Shown piece by piece: positions 30,590 through 42,193 of a stretch of 64,000 bases of DNA (position 1 is the first letter of the stretch; each line of letters opens with the position of its first letter). The notes under the pieces were generated by a model, which worked only from the letters and a program-made list of their open reading frames with translations, searched no databases and was not told where the DNA came from. Origin of the DNA: Heliocidaris erythrogramma (lineage: Eukaryota > Echinodermata > Echinoidea > Camarodonta > Echinometridae). A program made the position numbers and the translations under genes. The DNA lies in contig CM046856.1 of NCBI GenBank assembly GCA_025617745.1, positions 46,429,049-46,493,048 on the forward strand. The letters are read 5' to 3'.

Positions 30590-31290
30590 CACGCGAAGTG
30601 GCAGCGTCCTGAGTGAAACCAGTACGATTCGGTGGGTCTCACAATTTACCAATGTTCAAATGACCATTGAAAATATGGCCATATAATTTATTTTCTTTCA
30701 TTCAAGTATCATATATACGATGCCACTTACCTTAACAGACCTTCCGCAAATCAGATTTTCCTAAAAAATGTGTAGAATCGATGAATGTCACTTTTTACTC
30801 TCAATTTTCCAAATCAGTCCCATTCGCCATGTAGTTGAAGCAGAAACGAAAATAGGCAGTTGCGCATGCGTCTATGAATATTTATTACAATGACGCCATA
30901 GTTTTCGTCACAGGAATAATGAATATTCATATATCCACCGTGATCCGCCGATCTCTCGAGCCCACTCGTCTAATGAATATTCATAAATCCTCCCTTCTTG
31001 TCTGTATTAGTGGAGCTGCTGCGCATGCGCATTGCAAGCAAAACACCGACTTACGGAAGTTTTTAGTACAGGCTCTTGGAGATAAATATGCCTTTTTTGT
31101 ATCATCCTCATTGAAAAGAAAGACGACAGTCAATCGTTAAGTATTGTAAGTACCTAAAATAGCCTAAATTCAACTGATTTCATGTTTCATGGCTATCATT
31201 TTGACAAACGACCTTGTAATTATGTGACATCCATGCGATCAAAGGACTGCGAATCGCAGTTCGGGCTGCCGCAGTAAGGGAGTGACTGTG
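30590..31290. repeat. Insertion with divergent donor-like ends, copy 2 of the 15.4-kb family
   Basis: It starts with a hairpin (GGACGCTGCCAC-GCGAA-GTGGCAGCGTCC). The minus strand carries GGAAGGTCTGTTAAGGTAAGT near 30725-30745. The plus strand has an open stretch FFVSSSLKRKTTVNR and GTAAGTACC near 31146. It ends GGGCTGCCGCAGTAAGG. The block splits Helitron-like copy 1. Confidence 0.5.
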
Positions 31291-32426
31291 GCTGAGCTGA
31301 CTGTAGTAGGATTGAACTTTTTTCTTTGGGTTATAACGGTCCTGTCATTTGAGATTTGAGTTAGTTTATAACTCATTTATGTCTGTTTGAGTGGATTTCG
31401 TAGCTGTAAAATATATACAAAAACTGTGTGTATTTTTTTTTTAATTCGTGTGGATTTGCAAAATTTGGTGGCTGAGGTTCGCCGAATGTACGCCAGTTAT
31501 AAATACACTTTTGACTTTGTTGATGGGTGCCGTGACTGAGCTGAAGCTCTGTGCCTCGCATGCAGGTCATTTTGAAGTCGAGATCCAACTTATTTTGTCG
31601 TCATATTTATTTTATCCAAGCCCGATGAAAAAAAAACAACAACAACCCCAATTGCAATGTAAAGATAGAACATGAATACATTTACTAACACTGACATGAC
31701 TGAACACTGAATACAAATTGCTAACATTTTTTTCCTCACCACGCCACGTTCTCTGACATGTCTAATCAATTCCTTTTCGGGGAGGGATGTTTCAATAATA
31801 AAATATCATTTTCAGAAGATTTTTTTCAAGGGTGGGGACACACAAAGCTATGACCTGGATACGGCAAAATTTATTGGGGGGGGGGGGGAGATGTGCCTCT
31901 TGTTATCCCCTTTGAATGGCTACTGCTTACAAAAATAATCGCAACAAAACAAAACCTATATTGGGTTTACTTTTTTTTTATACACGACAGGGGAACCAAC
32001 CAGTAAAAATATATCTATTTCTGCAGTTTTAAGAATAATAGCGCCGCTAAGGCGTGGGTCTGCCGCCTTTGACGGCCTTTCTAGTTTGGTCTTTTTCTTT
32101 CACAAAAATTACCCTTGCTCTATCAACCCACTTCTTTTGTCTAAATAGTTTAATGGAGTGGTTTGTTAACACTCTTTTGCTTTTCTTTTAAGCCATATGT
32201 CTTCTTTTGTTTTGTTTTGTTTTTTCCATATTTATATTGTTTATTCTGTATTGTACACTGTATATATATATGCATTCTTACTCTATTCCGCCCTCCCCAC
32301 GCTTCCCCAATCTATCCCTCTTTCTCCTTCCTGTCCTTCATTCCCCTACCTTGCATGCCAACTTGTGTATATCGAATGGGTCGATCCCGTTGATATATAT
32401 ATGTGTGTTTGTTTATGTGAATTTAA

Positions 32427-32852
32427 ATGAATATAGAAGAATATGAATTACAACAAAATAAAGATTGTCAATATTATGTGCCACATGATTTCTGTGTGGA
32501 CATGTCTCAATATTCCCATGAAACGCGATTGTTGAGTTTTTTACATTGTAATGCAAGAAGTCTCCCTAAGAATGTTGATAATTTAAATATTTTGTTATCC
32601 TCGTTGAAGTTTAGATTTTCAATAATTGGAATAACTGAAACATGGCTGACTGCCAAGTCCCCTCCTCTTCGCTCGCCAGAAATTTTGCCTCCATATCGCC
32701 AAGGATTTCAACAGCGCCAGGGCCTCGATCGACAAGAGGCTGCTCCTCTGTTTACGTTAGAGGGATATAAGCAGGTACGTAATGACAGAGCGAATGGGCG
32801 TGGTGGTGGTGTTCTCCTGTATATTTCAAACTTATTATTTCAAACTTATTAC
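32427..32852 (+). pseudogene. LINE endonuclease N-terminal fragment
   Basis: The frame reads LSFLHCNARSLPKNVDNL, then IIGITETWL and later GRGGGVLLYIS. This is the start of an APE-type endonuclease of a CR1/L2-like LINE. About 30 residues after ETWL (about 32655-32745) do not fit the domain and look inserted. The frame is cut off at 32852 by Helitron-like copy 2. Confidence 0.75.
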
Positions 32853-34437
32853 CCACGCCGATGAAATCGGCAGGGTTATGTAAAGGGCTCCGTATGTTTG
32901 TTTGTTTGTTTTTTTTTTGTTTGTTTGTTTGTTTGTTTGTTTGTTTGTTTGTGTACAAGATAACAAGAGAACGGGTGAACGGATTTGCACCAAATTTTCA
33001 GGGAATGTTCAGAAAGTGACAGGAAAGAATCGATTAGATTTTGGTGATGATTGGTTGACCCCTGCACATTCTGTGTGACCTTGAAGTTTTGACCCTGTAG
33101 TAAAGTATAGGAACTTCAGTTCAGATAGTGACAGGAAAGAAACTAGAAAGATTGATGACCCCAAACTTCGCCTGCAGATGCAGAAATATTTTGGCCAATC
33201 AAAACACTCATTACTTCGTCTCACCAAAAGTCTATTTCAGGTTTATGAATTTTAGAAGACTTTTAGACCCATTATTTGCCATTTCACTTCAAATCCGTAC
33301 GAGCCTGCAATGAATATTCAAAGCCAACGTATCTCAGCAACAAGGGATTGCGCGCGATACCTTTTTTAACTACAAATTCATTTAGATTCAGGCTACCCTA
33401 CCCCTACGGCTTCTCCTCTATTTCTTATCTTCTGTGCATTTCTGTTTATTTTCCCCGGTTCTTTCCACTTTGTTGTGGAAGTTTTTGTGATTTATTTTAT
33501 CCTGGTGGACGTGTAGTACGTGATTTTAATTGTTTTCGGTGAAAATCTGGTGAGTTTGTTCGACGTGAGTGAGTCTATCGCACTCGCGAGCGTTCGCGTG
33601 TGTTGATCTGAGTGAGTGGGCTGTGTAGCTAGCTGTACGTACATAACTATACACAGCGCTGTCGCGAAGTGACGGCGATCTGGTCGGGCTAGCTAGGGAG
33701 TACATAACCCCAGGGAGTACAGTGCCTGTGCCTTACTGACTGTAGTAGGATTGAACTTTTTTCTTTGGGTTATAACGGTCCTGTCATTTGAGATTTGAGT
33801 TAGTTTATAACTCATTTATGTCTGTTTGAGTGGATTTCGTAGTTGTAAAATATATACAAACACTGTATTTCTTTTTAATTTGTGTGGATTTGCAAAATTT
33901 GGTGGCTGATCGAGGTTCGCCGAATACATGCACGCCAGTATCCACTTTGACTTTGTTGATGGGTGGTGACTGAGCTGAGTGAGTAAGCTCTGTGCCTCAG
34001 TGCATTTTGAAGTCGAGATCCAACTTATTTTGTCGTCATATTTATTTTATCCAAGCCCGATGAAAAAAAACAACAACCCCAATTGCAATGTAATTTAAAG
34101 ATAGAACATGAATACATTTACTAACACTTACATGACTGAACACTGAATACAAATTGCTAACATTTTTTTTCTCACCACGCCACGCTCTCTGACATGTCTA
34201 ATCAATTACTTTTAGGGGAGGGATGTTTCAATAATAAAATATCTTTTTCAGAAGAATTTTTTCAAGGGTGGGGACACACAAAGCTATGACCTGGATATGG
34301 CAAAATTTATTGGGGGGGGGGGGGAGATGTGCCTCTTGTTATCCCCTTTGAATGGCTACTGCTTACAAAAATAATCGCAACAAAACAAAACCTATTGGGT
34401 TAAGGCGTGGGTCTGCCGCCTTTGACGGCCTTTCTAG
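32853..34437 (+). mobile_element. Helitron-like non-autonomous element, copy 2, contiguous
   Basis: This 1585-bp copy has the three blocks of copy 1 in order without the large insertions. It begins CACGCCGATGAAATCGGC with GTTTG repeats at 32895-32952, contains GTCGCGAAGTGACGGCG and GGTCGGGCTAG near 33660-33690, and ends GCCGCCTTTGACGGCCTTTCTAG followed by T (CTAG at 34434-34437). It interrupts the LINE endonuclease fragment. It has no coding capacity. Confidence 0.5.
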
Positions 34438-34479
34438 TTGCTAATTATTAGCTAATAATTCCATGGACAGATGTGGGTC

Positions 34480-35042
34480 TTAAGTATAAGGATGAGGGGT
34501 GATTCTGTATCGATAAATAATTTTGATTATGAGGTCTGAAAAGGTGGAATATCCTTGCATTTTAGCAGGCAAATTTATGAAATATTTATTGAAATATTCT
34601 TGTTTTTGCAAATTCGATGTTAATGACGTCTCCTCATGGTACATTTCAGTTGGTATCGGATCTTTTTCCATCTTCCTATAGTAAATCATTAATATGTGAA
34701 CAAGTTTTCTTAATATCCTTCATAGTACATTGAAAGACATTATCGTAACATCTTCTCTTACTGGAACGAACAAGATTTGTCAATGTATTAACATACCTCT
34801 TCCTATTGCCCTCATCTGGATTTTTATATACGCACTATATAAAGTTTGTATTTACAATTTATAGATTTCAGAAGACTGTGGGTAATCCAAGGTTTCCTAC
34901 ATTTCTTCTTCACTTTTGATTCTACAAGAGGAAAATGCAAATCATACAAGTTGGAGAATATATTTATAAAGCAATCATAAGATTCATTTGCATCAAACAA
35001 ACTGTAGAGATCACGCCAGATAATGATGTAAACAAAAAACAC
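34480..35042 (-). pseudogene. LINE linker-region fragment
   Basis: On the minus strand: FSNLYDLHFPLVESKVKKK, then KPWITHSLLKSIN, then a second frame with KMEKDPIPTEMY and YFNKYFINL. This order, including PWIT.SLL, matches the segment between endonuclease and reverse transcriptase in CR1/L2-type LINEs. It is frameshifted and incomplete. Confidence 0.65.
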
Positions 35043-35329
35043 GTTGTTGTAAAAGAGATGAGAAGGCGAAGATTAAGTTGTGTTGCTTCTCGTTTATTCT
35101 TGAAGTACATTCAACAACATTACTGTGTGATGATTTCATTTTTTGTGTTTAAAAATGAAGAAATCTAATGCAAAACTCAGTATAATGCTTTGGTTTATTG
35201 GCGCTTATCATTCAAGAGTTTTGGTCTTCTCCTAGTCTTGGTCTCAGACGTAAATGACTTTTTTTGCTTCTAATAAATTTCATACTAACAAAGACACATG
35301 TCATAACATCCCATCCCCTAGCCTAAAGG

Positions 35330-35747
35330 CGCGTGTGTGTGTGTGTGTGTGTGTGTACATGTATACGCATTCAAACCGATGACATCGAACAAAGAGAACA
35401 ATGGGTCATCGGTAGTAATTCAATAGGCCATCGGTTGTCAACAATTGGTGAGGTTTATTCCGTCAATGAATTTTGTGACGCAATTCAATAGTGGAGTCAT
35501 CGGTTGAAATTCGAACAATAGAAAAAACATAGATGTGTGTGTGTGTGGGCGTGTTTAGCAGTATGTCCGAGGACATTTTCGGACAGAGAACAAAAAAAAA
35601 ATCATGACAACAATGGTCCTCGGAAGCCGGACAATAGTCCTCGAACGTCGAACAATTAATTTGTGCTTTATTCCGTCGACAGTCCGAGGACGGAGGAACA
35701 ATAGAGGAACAATACTTGTCCTCGGAAATAAAGCCATACAAGACTGT

Positions 35748-35788
<41 letters not shown>

Positions 35789-35800
35789 TGGGTTTTTACA
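35330..35800. repeat. GT microsatellites with interleaved CATCGG and TCCTCGG words
   Basis: GT tracts lie at about 35331-35358 and 35743-35785, with a shorter one near 35535. Between them CATCGGT..ACAAT units (35395-35520) are followed by GTCCTCGGA..ACAAT units (35565-35735). The pattern looks like two diverged tandem motifs. No gene is supported. Confidence 0.5.
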
Positions 35801-35984
35801 GACGTGTATCAATCAGATATGATTGACTCTCTCTTTTTTTTTTTGGTAGTTATTATCTTTTTAGAAAATTATTATTATTATTATTATTTTTAAAGATAAA
35901 ATGGTATCATGCCAGGTTACCGAGTCCTGTCGGTTCTAATTTGTGGAGGCAGCCACATTAATGAGGTGTCCCCGAAGATGATTC

Positions 35985-37470
35985 ATGATCGTCTTCAGTG
36001 ACAAAAAGAAAACACAGACAAGCAAAGATAGGGCTTTTCACATTTTACAATGGAATTCGCAAAGCATGAATGCACATGGACCAGAATTGTATAAGGAACT
36101 AATAGAAAATGTTGACTTTAAAGATATTCCATCTCTGTTATGTTTGCAAGAATCATGGTTTACTAATTTTAATATATTTTCAATTCCAGATTATATTCCT
36201 ATTATCAAAAATAGAGGTGAAGGAGGGAGAGGAGGAATTGCAATATATGTACATAAAGCAGTTACATTTAAAGAATTTAAATCTCCACAAAATAAGGAAT
36301 ACCAAAGAGTCTTGATATTTCATTTTGGAAGTGTTATTACTTTAATAAATTATTACAATCCTTGCCAATAGATAGAATTACGCCATCTAGAAGAACTGAT
36401 TGAAAAGTGCTCAAACTAATTTTATCATAGCTGGTGATTTCAATTCTCACAACCCTATCTGGGGTAGTACAAAACGGGACGGTAACGGAAAAGTAGTTTA
36501 AAATTTTATAGAAAAACATAATTTAGTAATATTAAATGATGGGACTCCCACGAGAATGGACCCTCATTCAGAAACATGGTCATGTATAGACCTAACGATT
36601 GCATCAAAGGAAATTGCTAACAAACTAAAATGGACTGTGCTTCGAAATTTCGGGAGTGATCACAACGACAACGTCATCAAGTGTTCGCTACAAGAAATAG
36701 AATATATAAAAAATGATAATGTCGATACTCAAGAAAAGAATTGGTCTTACAAAAAAGTAAACTGGAAAAAATGTGAGGAAAAAAATAAATCAAAATTTAG
36801 TGATTTAAATATCTTAAAATTTTCCAATGACTTAAACGTTCAAGAAAATACAATTTAGTGTTACAAATAATTAACGAAGTAGCGGTAGAAACCTTCCACA
36901 GAGCAGGTAGAAATCGGACAGCTAAAAACCCGGTCCCATGGTGGACACCTGAGTTACAAGAAGCAATCAGAGAAAGAAATAAGTATATATATAGAAATCG
37001 ATTAAATAGACATTTTAAGAAGGAGGATATAGAAATGTATCGAAATAAGAAAGCATATGCCCAAAAGATAAAAAGACGAACGCAAAAGGAATACTGGTTG
37101 AATTATAGAATGAGTAACATTAGTAAAGTATGGGATATGGTCAAAGGTATAAAGAGGAGCTCTAGTAAAAAGCATAATTTTCCGAATTTAATTACAGAGG
37201 ACAAAAACCCGGTTCAAAATAGTCAAGAAAAAGCAGAATTGATAGCTAACGCTTTTAAATCAGTAGACAATCGAATAGACAAAGGCGAGATAAGTAGGAG
37301 AAATACATTTGAAAGAGAAATTCTGATCAGGATGGAAGAAAGTTACCAGTCCGAAAGTCCCCTCAATGATGAATTCACGTATGGTGAATAAACGTATGGT
37401 GAATTAATAAATGCTGTAAAAGAATTGAAAAAATTCTACTGAAGGGAAAGACGGTATTAAAGTAGCTATC
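35985..37470 (+). pseudogene. Truncated Jockey/I-like LINE ORF2
   Basis: The APE endonuclease motifs appear in order across frames: ILQWNSQSMNAHGPELY, LCLQESWF, GRGGIAIYVHKAV, AGDFNSHNPIWGS (with flanking stops), ETWSCIDLTIAS and GSDH. The linker follows (PVPWWTPELQEAIRERNKYI, then EYW) and ends LINAVKELKK..GKDGIKVAI near 37470. Reverse transcriptase catalytic motifs are missing. The 3' end is cut at the boundary with the element at 37473. Several stops and frame shifts make it non-functional. Confidence 0.85.
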
Positions 37471-37472
37471 CA

Positions 37473-38401
37473 AAGAAAATCACAAATATGGCAATTAATG
37501 TATCACTAGAAACTGGGAAGCTTACAGATGGCAATCGTATAGGTTTTATGTCAACTGCGTATCTGATGATTATAAAAACAAGATAAATAAAAGCTCTTCT
37601 CAGCATCTGGAATATCGGAGGATTCGCCAGAAATATAGCGATGTTTTGATGTCGTCACACTAGGGACCAATCCTGCTTAAGCAGACGACGTCCTATAATG
37701 AATGAACGTAATTGCAATGCAATTATTTATCAAATTATAAAGAGTTTTGTATATTTAAACATGACCTTATTTCACACCATTCTAAAAGGGAAAGTGAAAC
37801 TGATTCTGATAACTAAAACCGTTTGATTTTATACACAGGAGAAGGGTCAATGATCAATGAAATAAACCCCACTTTCAAATTGAAAAGCCCCTAGCACGGA
37901 TGGTATTCGTTCCCCCTTGAAACGCCGAACATGCCCCGGTGCAAGCAGCTGAAAATACAATGGCGTCTTATTTTGTTTACAAGTGACTGATTCCTTTATT
38001 TTTTTAACGCTGCATTTTTCATCAAAATAATACCATACACGAAGTTAAGAGTGAGGCAACAGACTAACATTAAAACTGACGCTAGTCAAGTAAGAGAAAT
38101 AAGTGAAGAGGAGATGACAAAACAGGCACTGAAAAATGTGTAAGATGTTATGGGACATCGTCTGCTTAGACAGGACTGGGCCCTGGTGTGTCGTCACACA
38201 TCTCAGCAGCGTTCGAGGAGCTCTTCAGCTGCTATATCGGGGGCTGTATTTTACCGTTTTATAATTGATAATAATCATTACTTCAAATGTTTCCAAGCGT
38301 TGAGAATTTGGATAACCTTGTTTAATTTATGCCATATATGCAATAAAAAGTATTAAGCCAATATTTACTTTGATGGAATTTTCTTGTAATGTGATCTTTA
38401 A
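37473..38401 (+). mobile_element. TTAA-type non-autonomous element, copy 1 (5'-truncated)
   Basis: This is near-identical to 54266-55217 from GAAAATCACAAATATGGC onward and ends GTGATCTTTAA at 38401. The first bases of the left terminus are missing; LINE sequence reads straight into the element. An inner inverted pair (GTCGTCACAC..CTTAAGCAGACGACGTCC and its diverged complement) is kept. Confidence 0.75.
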
Positions 38402-38501
38402 CAAAAGAGTCAATTAATTTTTGCGTTCATTAAGAAACAGAGTTAACCTTGGCTTCATCATCTTCTTTTTTTACGTTTATTATACAAATTTGCTGAGACC
38501 T

Positions 38502-38596
38502 GGGGGCGTTTCATCAAGTGTCTTGTCGGTGATTTTTTACCGACAAATTGCTCTCAGCTAATCAGATGCAAGGATTTCAGTAGCTTATAACAGTTA
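38502..38596. repeat. Half of a GTTTCATCAAGTG fold-back MITE
   Basis: GGGGGCGTTTCATCAAGTGT and the following GTCGGTGATTTTTTACCGAC match the arm of the 5568-5693 element, with the inner segment in the other orientation and no right arm. Confidence 0.55.
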
Positions 38597-38601
38597 CTAC
38601 A

Positions 38602-41600
38602 AGTTTTATGACTACAAGTTTTATGACACAGGGCCAGAAAGGAGTCGTATTTCCCTATAACCTACCATGAATCTTCAATCTCAAAATTGTCAACGGACAC
38701 ACATTTACAGGGGTGCTCATAATAGGCCAGCTTCAAATACGAACAAAGCTGACAGTCACAATCTAATGGTATCAAAGTCTTTCACAGCCGTATTGTTTTA
38801 TTATTCAAATTTTACCTTAATATCTACATACATCCATTACATCTCTTAATGTTCGTGATAGAATTATTAATAAATATACAATATAAATACACTTTTTTTC
38901 TCATTGTTACGTCACTGTAAAATCATAGAACCAAGATTCAATATAACTCGAAGGCATTATGGTGCAAAAAACAGTAATGCAGAAATTCTTCCAATACCCG
39001 TTATAAGTGGCAGAAAAATAAGTCACAAAGAATTTATTTACTCAAATACATGTTATCACTTTACATGTACTACATTAAGAACATAAAATCACTACAACAA
39101 TACAATACAAGGGTAATTATTATAAGAAGCACCAAAAACGTTTTCGTGAAAGTAGTAATATTACAACGCATTTATGTTAGAAAATAAGTACCGTAGTTCT
39201 TGTTATTCTATAAACCCTTTGCGACAGTATCTAATAATTCTATTTCATTAACGTGCATTAAAGGTACTTCATCCCTTTTGCAGATTTACACAAAATTCCG
39301 TGAAACTTTGCACAGGTTTAATAGCCATTCTGCAGATACTGCCTTTGAAATTTCAAGGTCACTAGTTATAATAGCTCCATTTTAAGAAATGAAAATCTTG
39401 CTTTCGTCGCTATTCAGAAATCAACGCAGGTACATATAATAAAAACGGTTAAAAATAATTTTAGAAATTAAGCGATTTTTTTTTTCCGAGTCGGAAAAAA
39501 ATAAAGGGTTACCAAATTGATGTTATTAAAAGCAAATTATAATCCTTTTCACATCCGCACAAGTTTTCCAATTATAATTATTTTGTAATTTATCGCATAC
39601 TCACACAACTTCAAAATTTAGGGCTGCAAAAAGGATTAAGTCACTTCCATTATTCCCTACATATTCATTAGTTCACAGGACTGAACGTTATCCATATCAA
39701 AATTGATCTAAATATCTCTCTACTATACTTACCAATACTATTGGTCACCCAGAGGGGCACTGTAGGAGCAACTTTTTTTTTAGTTAAAGAAAATTTTACG
39801 AGCCTTTGTTTTTAATTTTTAATTTTTTGCACTGATCCCCTTCCCCACCCCACCCCACCCCAGGAAGATTTGGGGATCTAGTGAAATGACTCGTTTTCCC
39901 CTCATCCCACTTTGGAGAGAAAAAAAGCGTTTCATTGCCTGAGGTTTCCTAATATTAAAATTATTCAAATCAGCACATAGTATTTAAATAAGTTTATCAA
40001 TTTATATATCAAATATACACGAGGTTGTAAATTGGTGTAGAAAAAAACCCTAAAAATGTTATGCCTTGTACTTAAATTGTCCTCAAACCATTTCTATTTT
40101 GAATATTGATGAATAAAGTCCCATGAGATTACTTTCAACAATGCCTTTTCTTGTGTTGCAGAAAACCCAGGGGGAATGGTATATACAAATAATACTACAA
40201 TATTCACAGCAGGTATACAGTATGCTTAATTTTATTCAACGGTGGTGAATTCCATCGGGTGTGTTAACTATAGCTGTTGAATGCATACCAACATGTTTTG
40301 AAATTTAAATATTGCTGCATTATCTTCTTTCAAAATATTTATTAGTTAGAATAGAAAAATATAAACAGAAAGTTTGATAATTTACAGTGAATATATCATT
40401 GATGCAATATTGTTGTCTATAAATATATATACCAATACACATACACACAATACATGATATAAACATGGCTTAGAGCTTCTCATTTTATAATGACATCAAT
40501 GAATGAATATGATCATATAAGTAACCAAAATTCTGTAACAAAGCATGAAATATATTATTGGTGGTTTGTAATGTAATTTTAATGCATCTTATATCTCTTG
40601 AATGATATAGGCCTATTCTATAAAGGTTCTCCGCGTCATAGTGAATTAAAATTATTTGTTTGCAATTAGCATTCTCTTGAGTGGGTTCATCTGTTTACGT
40701 GCCAGTCACCCAAATGAGTGATAAAATGTATTTTATATTTATTGTTATAACATGTAAATTTATGTCTTCTGGTGCGATATAATTTCATGAATGTTCGCTT
40801 CCTATGTGTTTATATTTTAGATATTTCTGAGTATGATGGCATAACTTTTTATTGTAAAAATCCAACTGTGTTAAATTTTTACGTGGTTGCAATAAATAAA
40901 TAAAATAAATAATACATGTATATAAAGGAAAGAACTTGTTACACTAAAAGGTACATGCGATTGCCATGGAAATTTTTCTCCTATTCCTATTAGCCAATCA
41001 GAATCAATGTTTCATTCGTATCTTATGATAGATCCACTTAAAATGATATTTTAGGCTTTTTGGTCTACCCTCACTGATGTATTCAACAACAGAAGATAAA
41101 CAAACTTCCCTTTCACAACTGCTCCACAGAGAAATACCGACAGTGCTTTTCAGAATTACGCTCTTCAAAATTTCTGTGACTCGCTCAAAAATGTTCTAAT
41201 CTTGATCACTCCTTCCTTTCCTTTTCCTCTTTCCATTTCACCTCATTTTTGTTATATAAACACCAATAATAAAAACCAAAATATAGCTTAATCACTTATC
41301 ATCTCTTTCCTTTTCCTCCCTTTTCTCTTCCTTTTCTTTTATTCCTCTAAAAATCCACATGCCGGCTCTTTTGCTGAAAGAATATATAAGCGACCTTTTC
41401 ACTCTTAAGGCTACCACATGGTGTTACCAATAGTCTTCAATTGTGAATACTCACTCACCGTAGAACCTGGCGAGAATATTTCAAGAAATGTATTTCTGAC
41501 TGCTTTGACTTTGACCACTATATTACCATCAAGACCAAATCTATCTATTAAGCATCTCCTTGAAAAAAAAATGTTTTAATCAAACTTGGCCAAAGAAAGC

Positions 41601-42020
41601 ACTGTATTTCCCTCTGGAGAATGCCTCTCCATAATTTTACAATGAATCGGAGGTAAAATGGGGGGAAAAAGAGGAAGAAAATTCCTAGAAAGTAAATAAG
41701 AACAAGATTTAAAGAATTCAAAAGCAAAAAAGATTTTCAGATTTTCATTCTTGTATTCAAGGCAAGATTATTTGAAATATCAAAGTATCTGAGTAAAATC
41801 AATTTCTATATTGATTTTCAAACACAAAAATATTAAATCCAAATACAAAAATTTCAATTACAAACACAAAAAAAATATACAAACAATGACAAGCACACTA
41901 ATGATGGAACAAAAAGGCATTTAATTACAGCGTAGCTTCCTAATTCCTATCAAGGCACAAATTAAGAACAATTATTAAAAAAAACAGATGTATATCATCA
42001 TCAGCAAGAAAGCACAGAAC
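38602..42020. other. AT-rich DNA, no gene recognised
   Basis: I see no exon or domain. A cluster of overlapping AATAAA words at about 40890-40913 could be a polyadenylation region or transposon tail on the plus strand, but no upstream coding sequence supports a gene. Confidence 0.45.
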
Positions 42021-42193
42021 TGGGGGGTGTTTCATAAAGCTGTTCGTAAAGTTACGCATGACTTTACGAACGACTGGAACATGTTCTTGGGTGCTATACT
42101 AATCAGATTCTCAAACATTTAGCACAAGAACTGATCACCAGTCGTTCGCAAAGTCGTGCGTAACTTACGAACAGCTTTATGAAACACCCCCCA
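42021..42193. repeat. Fold-back MITE with TGTTTCATAAAGCTGTTCGT arms
   Basis: The 173-bp element has arms starting TGGGGGGTGTTTCATAAAGC and ending in the reverse complement (GAAACACCCCCCA). The arms pair for about 60 bp with few mismatches. Confidence 0.85.

Larger units (their letters stand above)
28512..32084 (+). mobile_element. Helitron-like non-autonomous element, copy 1, split by insertions
   Basis: Three blocks colinear with copy 2 are present: 28512-28975 (TCACGCCGATGAAATCGGC, GTTTG repeats), about 30287-30590 (TTGTGGAAGTTTTTGTGATT, ACACAGCGCTGTCGCGAAG) and about 31295-32084. The last ends GCCGCCTTTGACGGC-CTTT-CTAG before T, a hairpin plus CTAG as at Helitron 3' ends. Two insertions separate the blocks. 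No Rep/helicase frame is present, and the 5' boundary does not show the expected A before TC, so the superfamily is tentative. Confidence 0.45.

Noticed and set aside
40880..40915. AATAAA cluster as the 3' end of a plus-strand gene
   Set aside because: No upstream coding exon could be found on the plus strand. AT-rich chance or a transposon tail is as likely.
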